Origin: Perkinsela sp. pyNocScin1
Taxonomy: Eukaryota > Euglenozoa > Kinetoplastea > Prokinetoplastida > Perkinselidae
DNA: 64,000 nucleotides
Assembly (NCBI GenBank): GCA_964019655.1
Contig: CAXHTR010000004.1
Coordinates: forward strand, 930,001 to 994,000
Reading direction: 5' to 3'
Shown here piece by piece: positions 1 to 8,912 of the stretch (positions are counted from its first letter, which is position 1; each line of letters opens with the position of its first letter). Position numbers and translations under genes: made by a program. The notes beneath the pieces are model-generated. The model was not told where the DNA came from. It did not search any database and was given only the letters and a program-made list of their open reading frames with translations.

Positions 1-1004
1 CTCTCGAGATCGATTGTACCGTGCATTAGATTTGCACATACGATGATCTCCTCAGCAGACGCCGGCAGGTGAGCTGTGTCAAAAGTACCGCTCAGTGCAC
101 ATTCGCTTGCATCAAACTCGATGAGACTTTTTGGAAAATTTTGTGTCGAAACTGTCCCGTAGAGCTTATTCCCACCGAGGAAAAGAATTCGCATACTGCG
201 TGGCAAGTTGTCGACATTGATACTGCCGTGAAATCGATTTGAGTGCAGATTAAGAACTTCAACCCCACGCCCGAGGTCTCGAAGGTCGAGCGTGCCTATC
301 AGCAAGTTTTCGCTGATATGAAGCTCTAGGAGCGTCCCAGGCAGCTGGGATAAATCGATTTCTCCGGAGAAGCGGTTCAAACAGAGGTAGAGCTTTTGGA
401 GCTGCTTTGGTAATGCAGTGAGATTAAGCGACCCCCTCAGAGCATTGCACCGCGCCTCAAAGCTTTGAAGATCTGTAGGCAATGCGCTTACGTCGAAATC
501 CCCCTCAAAAGAATTTTCGTACAAGCTCAAGATCACAAGCGACCTGGGGAGGCTCATTGCGTCGACACCTCCCGAAAATTTATTACTGTCAATGTTTAGC
601 ACACGAATTTTCGTAAGACGGTGAATGCCCTGCAATGATCCCGATAGATTATTGGACGCCACCCTCAGCTCCTGTAGCTCAGCCGGGAGCTGCGCAAAGT
701 CGATTGACCCCCCATTGGTCACATTGTCCAGAATGACGACCTTCGTGGAGTCTGGAAGAAACTGAAAGTTGAACGTCCCTGTCAAATTCGTCCAGTATAC
801 CTGCTGGACTTCGCCCGACGCACATACGACGCCTGGCCATTCAGTAATATCTTTGAAATTGTCGTTCAAATCCCGGAAGATGCTCGTCGTTGTAATTCCA
901 GAAATGAACATCTCCATCAGCGCCTGCTGTGACATGCTGGTGTAGTCAAGTCGGCCAAGATACGCACTCTCAGCGAGAGATACGAAAATGATCCTTTCCA
1001 TCAT
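1..1004 (-). CDS. Leucine-rich repeat protein, C-terminus beyond window edge
   Basis: The minus-strand frame opens with two consecutive ATGs at 1004 and 1001 and stays open to base 1, giving at least 334 residues without a stop. After a short hydrophobic N-terminus (IIFVSLAES) comes the family's N-terminal cap (SQQALMEMF, then a W-x-GV motif). At least eleven 23-residue LRRs follow, of the form LPxxLxxLxLxxNxFSGxIDLxx. LRRs of this type form a curved ligand-binding solenoid; the ligand is unknown. It is the first of six paralogs in 10 kb and the cap is closest to that of its neighbour at 1302-2693. No transmembrane segment is seen in the visible part. The family call is firm; function and secretion are inferred. 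Confidence 0.85.
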   Translation of the reverse strand, partial: MMERIIFVSLAESAYLGRLDYTSMSQQALMEMFISGITTTSIFRDLNDNFKDITEWPGVVCASGEVQQVYWTNLTGTFNFQFLPDSTKVVILDNVTNGGSIDFAQLPAELQELRVASNNLSGSLQGIHRLTKIRVLNIDSNKFSGGVDAMSLPRSLVILSLYENSFEGDFDVSALPTDLQSFEARCNALRGSLNLTALPKQLQKLYLCLNRFSGEIDLSQLPGTLLELHISENLLIGTLDLRDLGRGVEVLNLHSNRFHGSINVDNLPRSMRILFLGGNKLYGTVSTQNFPKSLIEFDASECALSGTFDTAHLPASAEEIIVCANLMHGTIDLE

Positions 1005-1301
1005 GTAAAATTCTACTGTTCTTTATGATAAGAAGAACATAGCGTAAAACAAACGGCACAATGTATGTATGTCACTTTTGTATGTTTTTCACAGACACTT
1101 ACTCCAAATAGTCTCTAGTTCACGAATTCTAACATAAATGGATCTGCATGGAATAAGGTTCAGATTCAAAATTTCAAGGAACATTGTCATCATTAACAAA
1201 AAATGTACGAAAAAGCTCTTTCTTGCTCTTTATCATAGCATTTTCTCGATATCTGAAGCTTATCTATAAGAGTCCTCACTTTTTATCTTATCTTAATAGA
1301 G

Positions 1302-2693
1302 CTACCAAAACTGAATTTGCGCTTTGCCGTGCCGGTACTTGGGCTCGAACGAATTTTTCGAGATGTTCACCTCGGTGACCGAATCTGGCAGCTTTGAAAA
1401 GTCCAGCTGGCCCCGCAGTCGATTTTCCTGCAGCTCTATCTGCTCGATCCCAAGCGGAAGGTGCCTGAGGTTTATCTCCCCTGTGAAATCGTTACATCCC
1501 AGTGTGATCCACACAAGGGACCCTGGCAGGGCCGTTAAGTCGAGGGATCCCGAGAGCTTGTTGTTGTGCAGCCAGAGCGTCTGAAGACCGACCGGCAGCT
1601 CTGTCAGACATATCTCCCCCGCAAAATGGTTGCGGTGCATCAGGAGCTCAGTCATTTGTGCAGGCAGGCCTTGCAAGTTGAGTGTGCCGTGCATCATGTT
1701 CCGGTATGCTTCAAAGACGCTCATCACCTCAGGAAGCTTTGACAACTCGATCGTCCCATGGAGTGCGCATGTGTTCAGGTCGCAGTTCGTGAGCGTCTGT
1801 GGCAGCGCAGCTGCGTCGATCGTGGCTGACACGAAGTTTCCAGCGAGGTACAACAGTTCGAGGGACCTTGGCAACTTCTCGAGGGATACGCTCCCGGTGA
1901 GGCCACTCGTGTGCAGGTTGAGGCGCATGAACGAGTCGTTCAGTACAGTCATGTCTATTGTCCCACTTGTCGGGTTCTCGCATATGGCAAGTACTGTGAG
2001 CGATTCTGGCAGACCGCGCAAGTCGATTGATCCGAAAAAATTATTCTTCTCAAGCCGAAGATCTTGAATCTTTTTCGGCAGTGCAGACAGCTGAAGCGTC
2101 CCGCAGAGCTCATTGGCAGTAGCGTAAAAAACCACGATATCGGGAGGCAGCGTCGAAAGCTCAAAATCACCCCCAAAGGCGTTGTTCGAGAGGCTCACGT
2201 TGGTCAAAGCGCGGCATAGGTGTGCAGTGTGTACGCACCCTGTAAAGTGGTTAGCTGCAATGTTGAGAAGGCGCAGGTTTTTCATAAGCAGCTGATCCTC
2301 GACATTGCCCGTAAAATTGTTTTCGTTTAGATTTAAAAACTCGAGATTTGCAGGTAGAAGCGAAAGCTGGACATGGCCTATGAGCTCCGTTCTCGTGATA
2401 GCAATGGCGACGACAGTGACAGGCACGAACTGGAAGTTGAGGTACCCTTGGAGCTTTTCTTCTCCAGGGCCATCCCTCCAGCGAATGCCCACGACATCTT
2501 TTTCTGTATCGCATGTAATACCACCCCACTCATCGACGTCTCGGAAATTCTTGCTGTCGTCTTGAAAGCGCTCCTTGTTCGAAATACCCTCAACAAACAT
2601 CTCCATAAGAGCCTGCTGCGTCATATCAGCGTACTCAAGGCGACCGAGACCGCTGCTTTCAATGGCCAGGAGAAAATACTTCGCGGCGAACAT
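1302..2693 (-). CDS. Leucine-rich repeat protein (about 15 LRRs)
   Basis: 463 residues starting at an ATG. A short hydrophobic start (KYFLLAIES) leads into the cap shared by the paralogs (GRLEYADMTQQALMEMF, then EWGGITC and GIRW). The cap resembles in layout the LRRNT_2 cap of plant LRR proteins, with a W-x-G-[IV] motif. About fifteen 23-residue repeats fill the rest, each beginning LPxxL and turning at N-x-[FL]-x-G-x-[IL]-[DE]-L. The last repeat ends in a short basic tail without a membrane anchor. It is followed downstream on the same strand by the window-edge LRR gene and preceded by the one at 2794-3777, so it is part of a tandem array. Probable role is binding of an extracellular or vacuolar ligand; this is inference. 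Confidence 0.88.
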   Translation of the reverse strand: MFAAKYFLLAIESSGLGRLEYADMTQQALMEMFVEGISNKERFQDDSKNFRDVDEWGGITCDTEKDVVGIRWRDGPGEEKLQGYLNFQFVPVTVVAIAITRTELIGHVQLSLLPANLEFLNLNENNFTGNVEDQLLMKNLRLLNIAANHFTGCVHTAHLCRALTNVSLSNNAFGGDFELSTLPPDIVVFYATANELCGTLQLSALPKKIQDLRLEKNNFFGSIDLRGLPESLTVLAICENPTSGTIDMTVLNDSFMRLNLHTSGLTGSVSLEKLPRSLELLYLAGNFVSATIDAAALPQTLTNCDLNTCALHGTIELSKLPEVMSVFEAYRNMMHGTLNLQGLPAQMTELLMHRNHFAGEICLTELPVGLQTLWLHNNKLSGSLDLTALPGSLVWITLGCNDFTGEINLRHLPLGIEQIELQENRLRGQLDFSKLPDSVTEVNISKNSFEPKYRHGKAQIQFW

Positions 2694-2793
2694 TCTCAGA
2701 TAATGGTGATAATTCTATAATCAAGATGTATGCCCGACTTCAAAAAATCAGACGGGTACAGCTTAAAACTGTAATTTACCGAGCCAAAGACTA

Positions 2794-3777
2794 TCACATG
2801 TAAATTTTATCAGACTTGATGGGATTTCCCTCGCCATCGACGACCGTACCAACAGCGTTCCCCTCCAGAATTATGCTCCAAAGCGTTTCAAACGAGACGC
2901 CACCTAGCTCAAGGGTGTCTTGCGCGAACTTGTTGTCTTTGAGCGATATTGACCTGATGCTTGATGGAAGATCACGCATGGACACGCTCCCTGAGAGCTG
3001 GTTATTTCGAACGTCAAGTGTCTGGAAGCACTCAGGTAAGTGCGAGAGGTCGATGCATCCTGAGAGCTGGTTGTCGTTCAGCGAGAGCCACTCAAGCGTC
3101 GGTGGCAGCGCTCTGAGGTCAATTTCTCCCGAAAATTTGTTCTTTCCCATCTCAGCGCTGACCAGTCCTTGTGGCAGAGAAGTGAGGCAAACGCTCCCCT
3201 TAAATTCATTCTCACTTATCCGAAAATCAGTGAGTTTGGCAGGGAGGAAGCGCAGGTCGAGCGATCCTGTAAAAATATTTGAATTGATGCAGAACCTGGT
3301 CAGATCGACAGGGAGCGTGTCGGCTAGGTCAAGAGACCCGCAAAATCGATTAAAGTAGACGCGGAAGTCGGTTAGTTTGCGGGGCAGATTCTCCATGCAT
3401 AGAGACCCGTCGACCCCTGTATTGTACATCTCGAGCTTTTGAAGACCTCGGGGGAGCAACTTGGTGTCGATACTGCCCTCGACATAGTTATTGCACAACC
3501 GAAACCTCTCGAGCGTGGCGGGAAGCCAGGTAAAGTCAATCTTTCCACTCCCGAACACATACTTCCACTTGATAGCGATGACTTCACCATTTTCATTGAA
3601 AGTGAGGTTGTCCCATTCGACGATGTCCTTGAAGGTTCCATTTTCGTCTCGAAAGCACCCAGTGTCTTCCGCATCAGCGAGCAGTAGTTCCATTTGGCTT
3701 TGCTGCGATACAGAAGCGAAGTCAAGACGACCAAAGGGTGTTGCTGAGTCTGCAAAGCACAGAATAAGCGTGCGCAT
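2794..3777 (-). CDS. Leucine-rich repeat protein (9 LRRs)
   Basis: 327 residues from the ATG at 3777. That start is chosen because MRTLILCFADS then aligns with the short hydrophobic N-termini of the paralogs; an in-frame ATG at 3846 would add 23 residues not seen in the others. The cap reads GRLDFASVSQQSQMELL, then EWDNLTF and IKW. Nine LPxxL-type LRRs of 23 residues follow (a typical turn is NKFSGEIDLRALP). The C-terminal tail is about 25 residues (a stretch with VDGEGNPIKSDKIYM). It is shorter than the neighbour at 1302 by about six repeats, which suggests repeat gain or loss between copies. Function unknown. Confidence 0.88.
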   Translation of the reverse strand: MRTLILCFADSATPFGRLDFASVSQQSQMELLLADAEDTGCFRDENGTFKDIVEWDNLTFNENGEVIAIKWKYVFGSGKIDFTWLPATLERFRLCNNYVEGSIDTKLLPRGLQKLEMYNTGVDGSLCMENLPRKLTDFRVYFNRFCGSLDLADTLPVDLTRFCINSNIFTGSLDLRFLPAKLTDFRISENEFKGSVCLTSLPQGLVSAEMGKNKFSGEIDLRALPPTLEWLSLNDNQLSGCIDLSHLPECFQTLDVRNNQLSGSVSMRDLPSSIRSISLKDNKFAQDTLELGGVSFETLWSIILEGNAVGTVVDGEGNPIKSDKIYM

Positions 3778-3943
3778 ATGGAAAATGAGTGAGAGAAATG
3801 AGATACAATGGTAATCGTAAGATTGATGCATGCGTGATCCCTGCATCTATAATTGAATGACGCACTCTGAAAAAGACTTATTGCGGCTCTCATAAGCAGC
3901 ATTCGCAGTGGCTCACGTTGAACAAAGTATATATTTTTGATGG

Positions 3944-5386
3944 TTACACGCGTGCGGTGCAAAGTTTGATCTGAGAGTATTCTTCAATGCCGTGACGGCT
4001 TCCTTCTTTGCCCATCCCAGAGCCTTTGCATCCACCGAAGGGCACCATTGCGTTCGAAATCTTTGCCTCGTTTATGCCAACCATGCCAAATTGCAGCTGG
4101 TCGGAAAAGCGTGCACATGAGTGAACATTCTGGGTGAACACATATGCTGCAAGCCCATAGGTTGTATCGTTAGCAAGCGCAATGGCTTCTTCTTCGTTCT
4201 TGAAGGAAGTTATCATGATGACAGGGCCAAATATCTCCTCTCTCCAGACTGGGTTCTGACGGTGGATACTTTGAATTACTGTTGGTGGAAAATAAAAGCC
4301 GTTCTTTGGGGTATCTGACGCTTGATAGATAATCTTTCCCCCATGTGCACATGCATTCTTTGTAAGGCGTGTAACTTTGTCTTTGTGCGTTTTCGATATA
4401 AGGGGTCCGATCGTTACAGCCTTACTCTTGCAATTTGTGAACCCAATAGTTTTCATCTGCTTCAAAAGCTCTTTCTTAAACTGTGGTAGAATCTTGTGGA
4501 AAACAAGAACACGATTGGGTGCAACGCACGTTTGGCCACAGTTACGAAACTTAGCTTGAATAAGCGCTGAAACGGATAAAGAGAGGTCTGCATCTGAGCA
4601 AACTATAAAAGGGGCATTTCCACCAAGCTCAAGAGAGACCCTTTTTCCCACAGATTTCTGCTGAATAATCCTTCCGACTTCTGAGCTTCCAGTAAAACTT
4701 ATTTTGCGCATAAGCGGATTAGAGCAGATTTCATCACCTATCTCAACGGCGTTTCCACAAATCATGTTAACCACGCCTTTGGGTATACCAGCTGCTACTG
4801 ACAAACTGAGTAAAGCAGAAGCAGAAAGTGGGGTTAGCTCCGATGGCTTAGCGACAACAGTACATCCCGCGGCGAGCGCTGCGGAGACCTTACGTACAAG
4901 CATAGCTACTGGAAAATTCCACGGAGTGATAACTCCGGCAACTCCGATAGGCTCGCGTACCGTCCAATGCTTGACATTCAGAGCTTGCGACGGAACAGTT
5001 TCACCATACTGCCTCAAAGCTTCTCCAGAAAACCATTGAAAGTAGTCTATGCACGAATCAACCTCTGCAGAAGCTTCTGACACAGGTTTGCCTGTCTCTA
5101 AATTTATCAATCTGGCGACCTTGGCCTTATTTCCAGCAAGCAAGTTCGCCCAGTTGGAAAGCATTAAACTTCTTTCTTTACAAGAAGTACTCCTAAAGTG
5201 TGAGTATGCTATCGATGCCAATCGAATAGCCCGACGTGCATTCATCCTCGTGCTCTTGGGGAACTCATCTATAGTTTCACACGTTGATGGTGATATAACC
5301 TTAAATTTTTCTTTGCGACCAAAAGTTTGATTTGTTGCTCGCGGGGTTAATCTCATCCCTAACCTACGATTTTTGTAAGTGAACAT
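3944..5386 (-). CDS. NAD(P)-dependent aldehyde dehydrogenase, succinate-semialdehyde dehydrogenase type
   Basis: 480 residues. Aldehyde dehydrogenase signatures are complete: GVITPWNFP near 151-159 with the catalytic-site Asn157, the cofactor-binding stretch VVAKPSELTP, FTGSSEVG near 231-238, general base Glu253 in LELGG, and nucleophile Cys287 in NCGQTC. The C-terminal FGGCKGSGMGKEGSRHGIEEY is the form usual in the succinate-semialdehyde dehydrogenase (ALDH5/GabD) branch, which oxidises succinate semialdehyde to succinate in the GABA shunt. The first 28 residues are basic and lack acidic residues (MFTYKNRRLGMRLTPR), so mitochondrial import is likely. It sits between LRR genes on the same strand with no functional link visible. 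Related semialdehyde substrates cannot be excluded. Confidence 0.85.
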   Translation of the reverse strand: MFTYKNRRLGMRLTPRATNQTFGRKEKFKVISPSTCETIDEFPKSTRMNARRAIRLASIAYSHFRSTSCKERSLMLSNWANLLAGNKAKVARLINLETGKPVSEASAEVDSCIDYFQWFSGEALRQYGETVPSQALNVKHWTVREPIGVAGVITPWNFPVAMLVRKVSAALAAGCTVVAKPSELTPLSASALLSLSVAAGIPKGVVNMICGNAVEIGDEICSNPLMRKISFTGSSEVGRIIQQKSVGKRVSLELGGNAPFIVCSDADLSLSVSALIQAKFRNCGQTCVAPNRVLVFHKILPQFKKELLKQMKTIGFTNCKSKAVTIGPLISKTHKDKVTRLTKNACAHGGKIIYQASDTPKNGFYFPPTVIQSIHRQNPVWREEIFGPVIMITSFKNEEEAIALANDTTYGLAAYVFTQNVHSCARFSDQLQFGMVGINEAKISNAMVPFGGCKGSGMGKEGSRHGIEEYSQIKLCTARV

Positions 5387-5542
5387 TCTTGAAACCTTAT
5401 AGTCAGCATAAAATATTTATATTGTACTTTTTGCAATTACATTCTTTAAACTGCGACACTCGAAGTTATTAGAGCCTCTGAACATGCGTAAAACTTGGGC
5501 TAAACCTTCGCAGCTTAGTGAACCCTATGCCTTCAGTGTACC

Positions 5543-5672
5543 ATAAGTTTATGCATTCCATAAGCTTTATGCATTTTCACTTAATTGTACAAAAGACGAT
5601 TGGAACGATCGTTTTAAAATAATGGGCCGCCATAAAGCCGCTTTATGAGCCGCTTTTATGATAAAGCCGTCA
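5543..5672. repeat. Small AT-rich direct repeats and palindromes
   Basis: The motif CATAAG(C)TTTATGCATT occurs twice in a row (5543-5576). At 5631-5647 the sequence CATAAAGC-C-GCTTTATG is a perfect 8-bp inverted repeat around one base, followed by further GCCGCTTTTAT / ATAAAGCCG pieces to 5672. These could be binding sites or remnants of a small element. Confidence 0.45.
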
Positions 5673-5850
5673 CTTTAACATTTTTCAACGAAATTTACTC
5701 GATCTAAGCAATTACCTTTCGTTGAAAAGGCATTGTGATGTTGATGAGTTGAATATGATTCAGAGGAAAATTTCGACGATTATGCTGTATATATATGCTG
5801 TGTTATATCAACCCCGAATTGACAAGTAGTTTGCCCCCTAAAACAGCACA

Positions 5851-5962
5851 GGTCAATCTACATGTCAAGAGGTCAATTTACTAGTCAATTGCCCCCTGAA
5901 TTGACAGCTTTATTGACCCCAGGGGCCAATCTTCCTTTCAAGGGTCAAATTACTAGTCAATT
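5851..5962 (+). repeat. Left copy of a 112-bp direct repeat built from TTGAC-type motifs
   Basis: This block aligns over its whole length with 6355-6466, with most positions identical. It is itself made of degenerate 18-bp units GGTCAATYTWCTWGTCAA in both orientations (5851, 5871, 5943 forward; 5899 reverse). An extra reverse unit lies just outside at 5818. Confidence 0.65.
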
Positions 5963-5969
5963 CTAATTT

Positions 5970-6270
5970 CGCTTGACAATTCACGGCAAAAGAAGGCTCG
6001 CGCCGGGGGCGCCAAAATAAAGCGCCGCAGGCGGGTCCGGGGCCGGAACGGCCCCGAAGTTAAATGAAAAAGGAAAAATTTGATATCAAAATGCTGGCTT
6101 GCTGATAATGACAGAAGGGAAGAGGGGTTAAAGTTAAAGCCTTTGGGCAAGCGCCGGGCGTAGCCCGGTGCGCTGAAAGCCTACTAGGACGGGAGGGAGA
6201 AAGGGTAAAAGCCCTGGGCCAAGCGGCGGGCGCAACCCGGCGCGTTTAACGTTTGTCGGGGTGCATGTAT
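5970..6270. repeat. GC-rich core with hairpins and a duplicated 37-bp unit
   Basis: The core stands out from AT-rich flanks. At 6038-6056 an 8-bp perfect stem closes a GAA triloop. At 6151-6171 a 9-bp stem (CCGGGC paired to GCCCGG plus a GCG foot) closes a GTA loop. The unit AAAGCC-TGGGCxAAGCGxCGGGCG at 6136-6173 recurs at 6208-6244 with changes. It may be the body of a small non-autonomous element or a structured RNA. Confidence 0.55.
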
Positions 6271-6354
6271 GCTCATTGTTTTGGTGTACATTCAACAAAA
6301 AAGTGAGAATTTCATAAGATATGCCTCTGATAGGGGTCAATCTACTTGTCAATG

Positions 6355-6466
6355 GTCATTCTTCTTGTCAAGAGGTCAATCTTCTTGTCAATTACCCCCG
6401 GAATTGACAGGTAAATTGACACCTAGGGGTCAATCTTCTTGACGAGGTCAATTTACTTGTCAATTA
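6355..6466 (+). repeat. Right copy of the 112-bp TTGAC-type direct repeat
   Basis: Direct repeat of 5851-5962. Additional forward units lie at 6334-6352 and 6469-6487, so the right side carries six forward units against three on the left. The array ends only about 70 bp before the ATG of the LRR gene at 6555. Confidence 0.65.
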
Positions 6467-6554
6467 GGGGTCAATCTTCTTGTCAATACGGGAACAACAA
6501 TGTTGGAGCGAATATTTAGTAATCTGTGAAGATTTTAGCTTCTTGAAAATTTCA

Positions 6555-7871
6555 ATGATTCTATTCCTAGCATTGATAAGCGCTGATAATCCGGAGTTTG
6601 GCCGAGTAGATAAGAACTCTTTACCGGAACAGGTTCTTATGGAGCTTGTTGTTTCTAGAGTTGATGATTTCGGAGAGTTTCACGAGCCAGATGGATTCAA
6701 GCCCATCAGCAAATGGACTGGCGTGAAGCTGAACGACTTTGGAAATGTTACCTCCATCGCGTGGGAATCACTTTTCGATTATGGCACTATCGACATAAAA
6801 ATACTTCCCCCACACCTTGAATCGTTTTGCATCGAAGACTGTAAGCTCTTTGGTAGATTAGATACACCTGACCTTCCTGGAAAACTTTTATACGTCAACG
6901 TTGCATACAATCAGCTGTCAGGAAACTTCGACGCTTCTGCATTGCCGCCAAAGATTGAGTTTATCGACGTTACTCAAAACCTTTTTATGGGTGAGCTTCC
7001 TCTTCAAAGTCTCCCGTGCGCTGTGCAAGTCGCAAACTTTTCTGATAATTGTTTCGAGGGGGGCGTTATGTTGGATAATCTACCGCCATCTTTGCATGAA
7101 CTAAGACTGGACAATAATCAATTTTTCGGAGAAATCGACTTGAAAAATCTTTCGCAAACGCTTCTTATCTTGCATCTCCAGGGGAATAAATTCAGTGCTC
7201 TGAAAGCCAGTGCCCACACGATTTTATTGAGAGAGCTCAAGTTCGGAGATAATCAAGTTTTTGGCACCTGTGCATTCGAATCATTTCCTCCCAATCTACA
7301 GATCGTCGAAGGGGGCAAGAACAAACTTTCGGGTGTTTTACCTTTCGATGCTTTGCCAAAGAAGATGCGCCAGTTCATTGTACGATCAAACTCGCTTCAT
7401 GGAAATATCGTCACTACGAACCTCCCAGCATCGCTCGGTATGCTTGATATAAGCAGCAACAATTTTGACGGCAGTTTCGATTTTGCTTCGCTTCCAGGGC
7501 GCATTTGGTGCCTTCGCGTTCAAGGGAATAAATTTTCGGGCACTATAGATCTCGAGCGCTTACCCGCATCACTCACGTTCTTAAATGTGAGCGCGAACGC
7601 GTTTTATGGAAGCGTGGAACTCAGTGGGCTTCCACGGGGACTTGGATCGCTCATGCTGCACGACAACGCCCTGTCGGGGGAAATTTCTCTCGCGAAGCTT
7701 CCTGGTGGACTGCGTGAGATCAGTCTCAATGACAATAAATTTACGGGGGAAGTTGACCTGACGAATCTACCTGAGGGCATTCACTCAATCTCGTTAGAGA
7801 ACAATGCGTTTTCTTCCATTATCGGGCACAAAGAGCCGAACAGCGCAGATTTCGGAAAGTTCAATATTTAG
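6555..7871 (+). CDS. Leucine-rich repeat protein (15 LRRs), inverted relative to its paralogs
   Basis: 438 residues from the ATG at 6555. The frame is open to 6480 but that upstream end is a TTG inside the repeat element, and MILFLALISADN matches the short hydrophobic starts of the paralogs. The cap follows (FGRVDKNSLPEQVLMEL, KWTGVKL, IAW). Fifteen 23-residue LRRs follow, some degenerate (repeats 6-8 have lost the LPxxL start). The tail is short, without an anchor. This is the only + strand gene between 1 and 19.5 kb and lies directly beside the repeat element, so it was probably moved or inverted. Ligand unknown. Confidence 0.87.
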   Translation: MILFLALISADNPEFGRVDKNSLPEQVLMELVVSRVDDFGEFHEPDGFKPISKWTGVKLNDFGNVTSIAWESLFDYGTIDIKILPPHLESFCIEDCKLFGRLDTPDLPGKLLYVNVAYNQLSGNFDASALPPKIEFIDVTQNLFMGELPLQSLPCAVQVANFSDNCFEGGVMLDNLPPSLHELRLDNNQFFGEIDLKNLSQTLLILHLQGNKFSALKASAHTILLRELKFGDNQVFGTCAFESFPPNLQIVEGGKNKLSGVLPFDALPKKMRQFIVRSNSLHGNIVTTNLPASLGMLDISSNNFDGSFDFASLPGRIWCLRVQGNKFSGTIDLERLPASLTFLNVSANAFYGSVELSGLPRGLGSLMLHDNALSGEISLAKLPGGLREISLNDNKFTGEVDLTNLPEGIHSISLENNAFSSIIGHKEPNSADFGKFNI

Positions 7872-8111
7872 TTCTCTCTGATGCAGGAAGGCTTTTAAGA
7901 TAGGCATGGGCTATATTAGTGAAAGGATAATAGAAAGTAAAACCTGGTTGTGCTCTGCGGGCTTTTTACTTTTTTAACGCTGCTTTGTTTTCATAGAAGT
8001 AACTGTATTAAATGAAAATCAACAAAGGGGGAAGTATCAACGCCGACAATACCGTGGGGCTATCAATGCTTCACGCACGCCTCCTAAACGAATGCACGAA
8101 TCCAAAATTTT

Positions 8112-8849
8112 TTAATTATATTCCCATTCCTCTTCTTGCTCGATAGTCGAGCGTATGAAATCATCAGAGTACATGCTCGACCCGTACACGCCTACGTCTT
8201 GATACTCATGCAAGTCCTCTGCAACCTTAGTCAGCCTTTTGACAGAGTTATCCTCGATCTCAACACTCTGCAGCGAGCTCGGCAAATTGCCGTATGGTAC
8301 ATCTTTCTGCTGAATGAGGTTATTATTCAGGCTGAGCGTCTCGAACGCTCTCGGCAGCTCAGTGAGGTAAACCGGCGCGGTTATCTCATTCCAGTCGAGA
8401 GACACTTCGACAGTGTGCTGGGGAAGCCGCCTGAGGTCCACCGTTCCCGAGATCATGTTGTGCCGCGCACCGAGCCTGCGCAGTTCTCGCGGCAGCACTC
8501 CAGTGTCGAGCTGCCATTGCTGGTTGCACGAGTTGATTTGCACATTCTGCACGTCCGGCGGTATACAGGCCATCGTAAACTGGCCCGCAAGGAGGAGTGA
8601 GAAATCGATCGAGTTGATCACTCCGTCCGTGCACATCACCCCCTTCCACTTCTTCGTCTCTGGGCCGTCGCACGCGTCGCCCTCGAAATTACCGTGATGA
8701 ATCGATGTGAGCGCACTCTCTGGAATTCTTGCGAAAAAGGAACGCATCAGTGATTTTTGCGCTTCGCTTCGACTGAACCCATCTTTGCTCACGTCTGTGG
8801 CAAGGACAAGCGCGTACGGAAGCATTTTTCTTAGAAAAGAAAATTGCAT
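8112..8849 (-). CDS. Short divergent leucine-rich repeat protein (5 LRRs)
   Basis: 245 residues from an ATG. The N-terminus is hydrophobic after a basic residue (KMLPYALVLATDVS), with a second possible ATG at residue 9. The cap is recognisable (SRSEAQKSLMRSFF, then KKWKGVMC) and holds Cys residues at DACDG and VMC that could form a disulphide. Only about five LRRs follow, in which NxxSGxxDL is partly lost. The C-terminal 45 residues are acidic and without repeats (ending EQEEEWEYN). It is the most divergent member of the cluster and is convergent with the LRR gene at 6555. Function unknown. Confidence 0.82.
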   Translation of the reverse strand: MQFSFLRKMLPYALVLATDVSKDGFSRSEAQKSLMRSFFARIPESALTSIHHGNFEGDACDGPETKKWKGVMCTDGVINSIDFSLLLAGQFTMACIPPDVQNVQINSCNQQWQLDTGVLPRELRRLGARHNMISGTVDLRRLPQHTVEVSLDWNEITAPVYLTELPRAFETLSLNNNLIQQKDVPYGNLPSSLQSVEIEDNSVKRLTKVAEDLHEYQDVGVYGSSMYSDDFIRSTIEQEEEWEYN

Positions 8850-8912
8850 GAAGAAGCGGATTTCTTAAGCAGACTTTATTCTCGATAACACCTCGTGAAA
8901 ACGCACTTTACT

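Larger units (their letters stand above)
5387..6554 (+). other. Divergent strand-switch region holding a structured repeat element
   Basis: This is 1.17 kb without a convincing gene, between the start of the dehydrogenase (-) and the start of an LRR gene (+). It holds small AT-rich palindromes at 5543-5672, then two arrays of TTGACAAG-type repeats around a GC-rich core with hairpins (5818-6487). Short ORFs across the core (5953-6150, 6134-6352) follow the GC-rich repeats and look random. It is the promoter side of both flanking genes. Confidence 0.7.

Noticed and set aside
1184..1584. Small + ORFs at 1184-1584
   Set aside because: Largely antisense to the LRR gene at 1302-2693 with no independent support.
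5953..6352. Minus ORFs of 65 and 72 codons in the GC-rich core
   Set aside because: Translations are driven by the repeated GC hairpins and have no resemblance to proteins.
6480..6554. Upstream extension of the LRR gene into the repeat element
   Set aside because: The frame starts at TTG inside the repeat, and paralogs begin at the position of the ATG at 6555.
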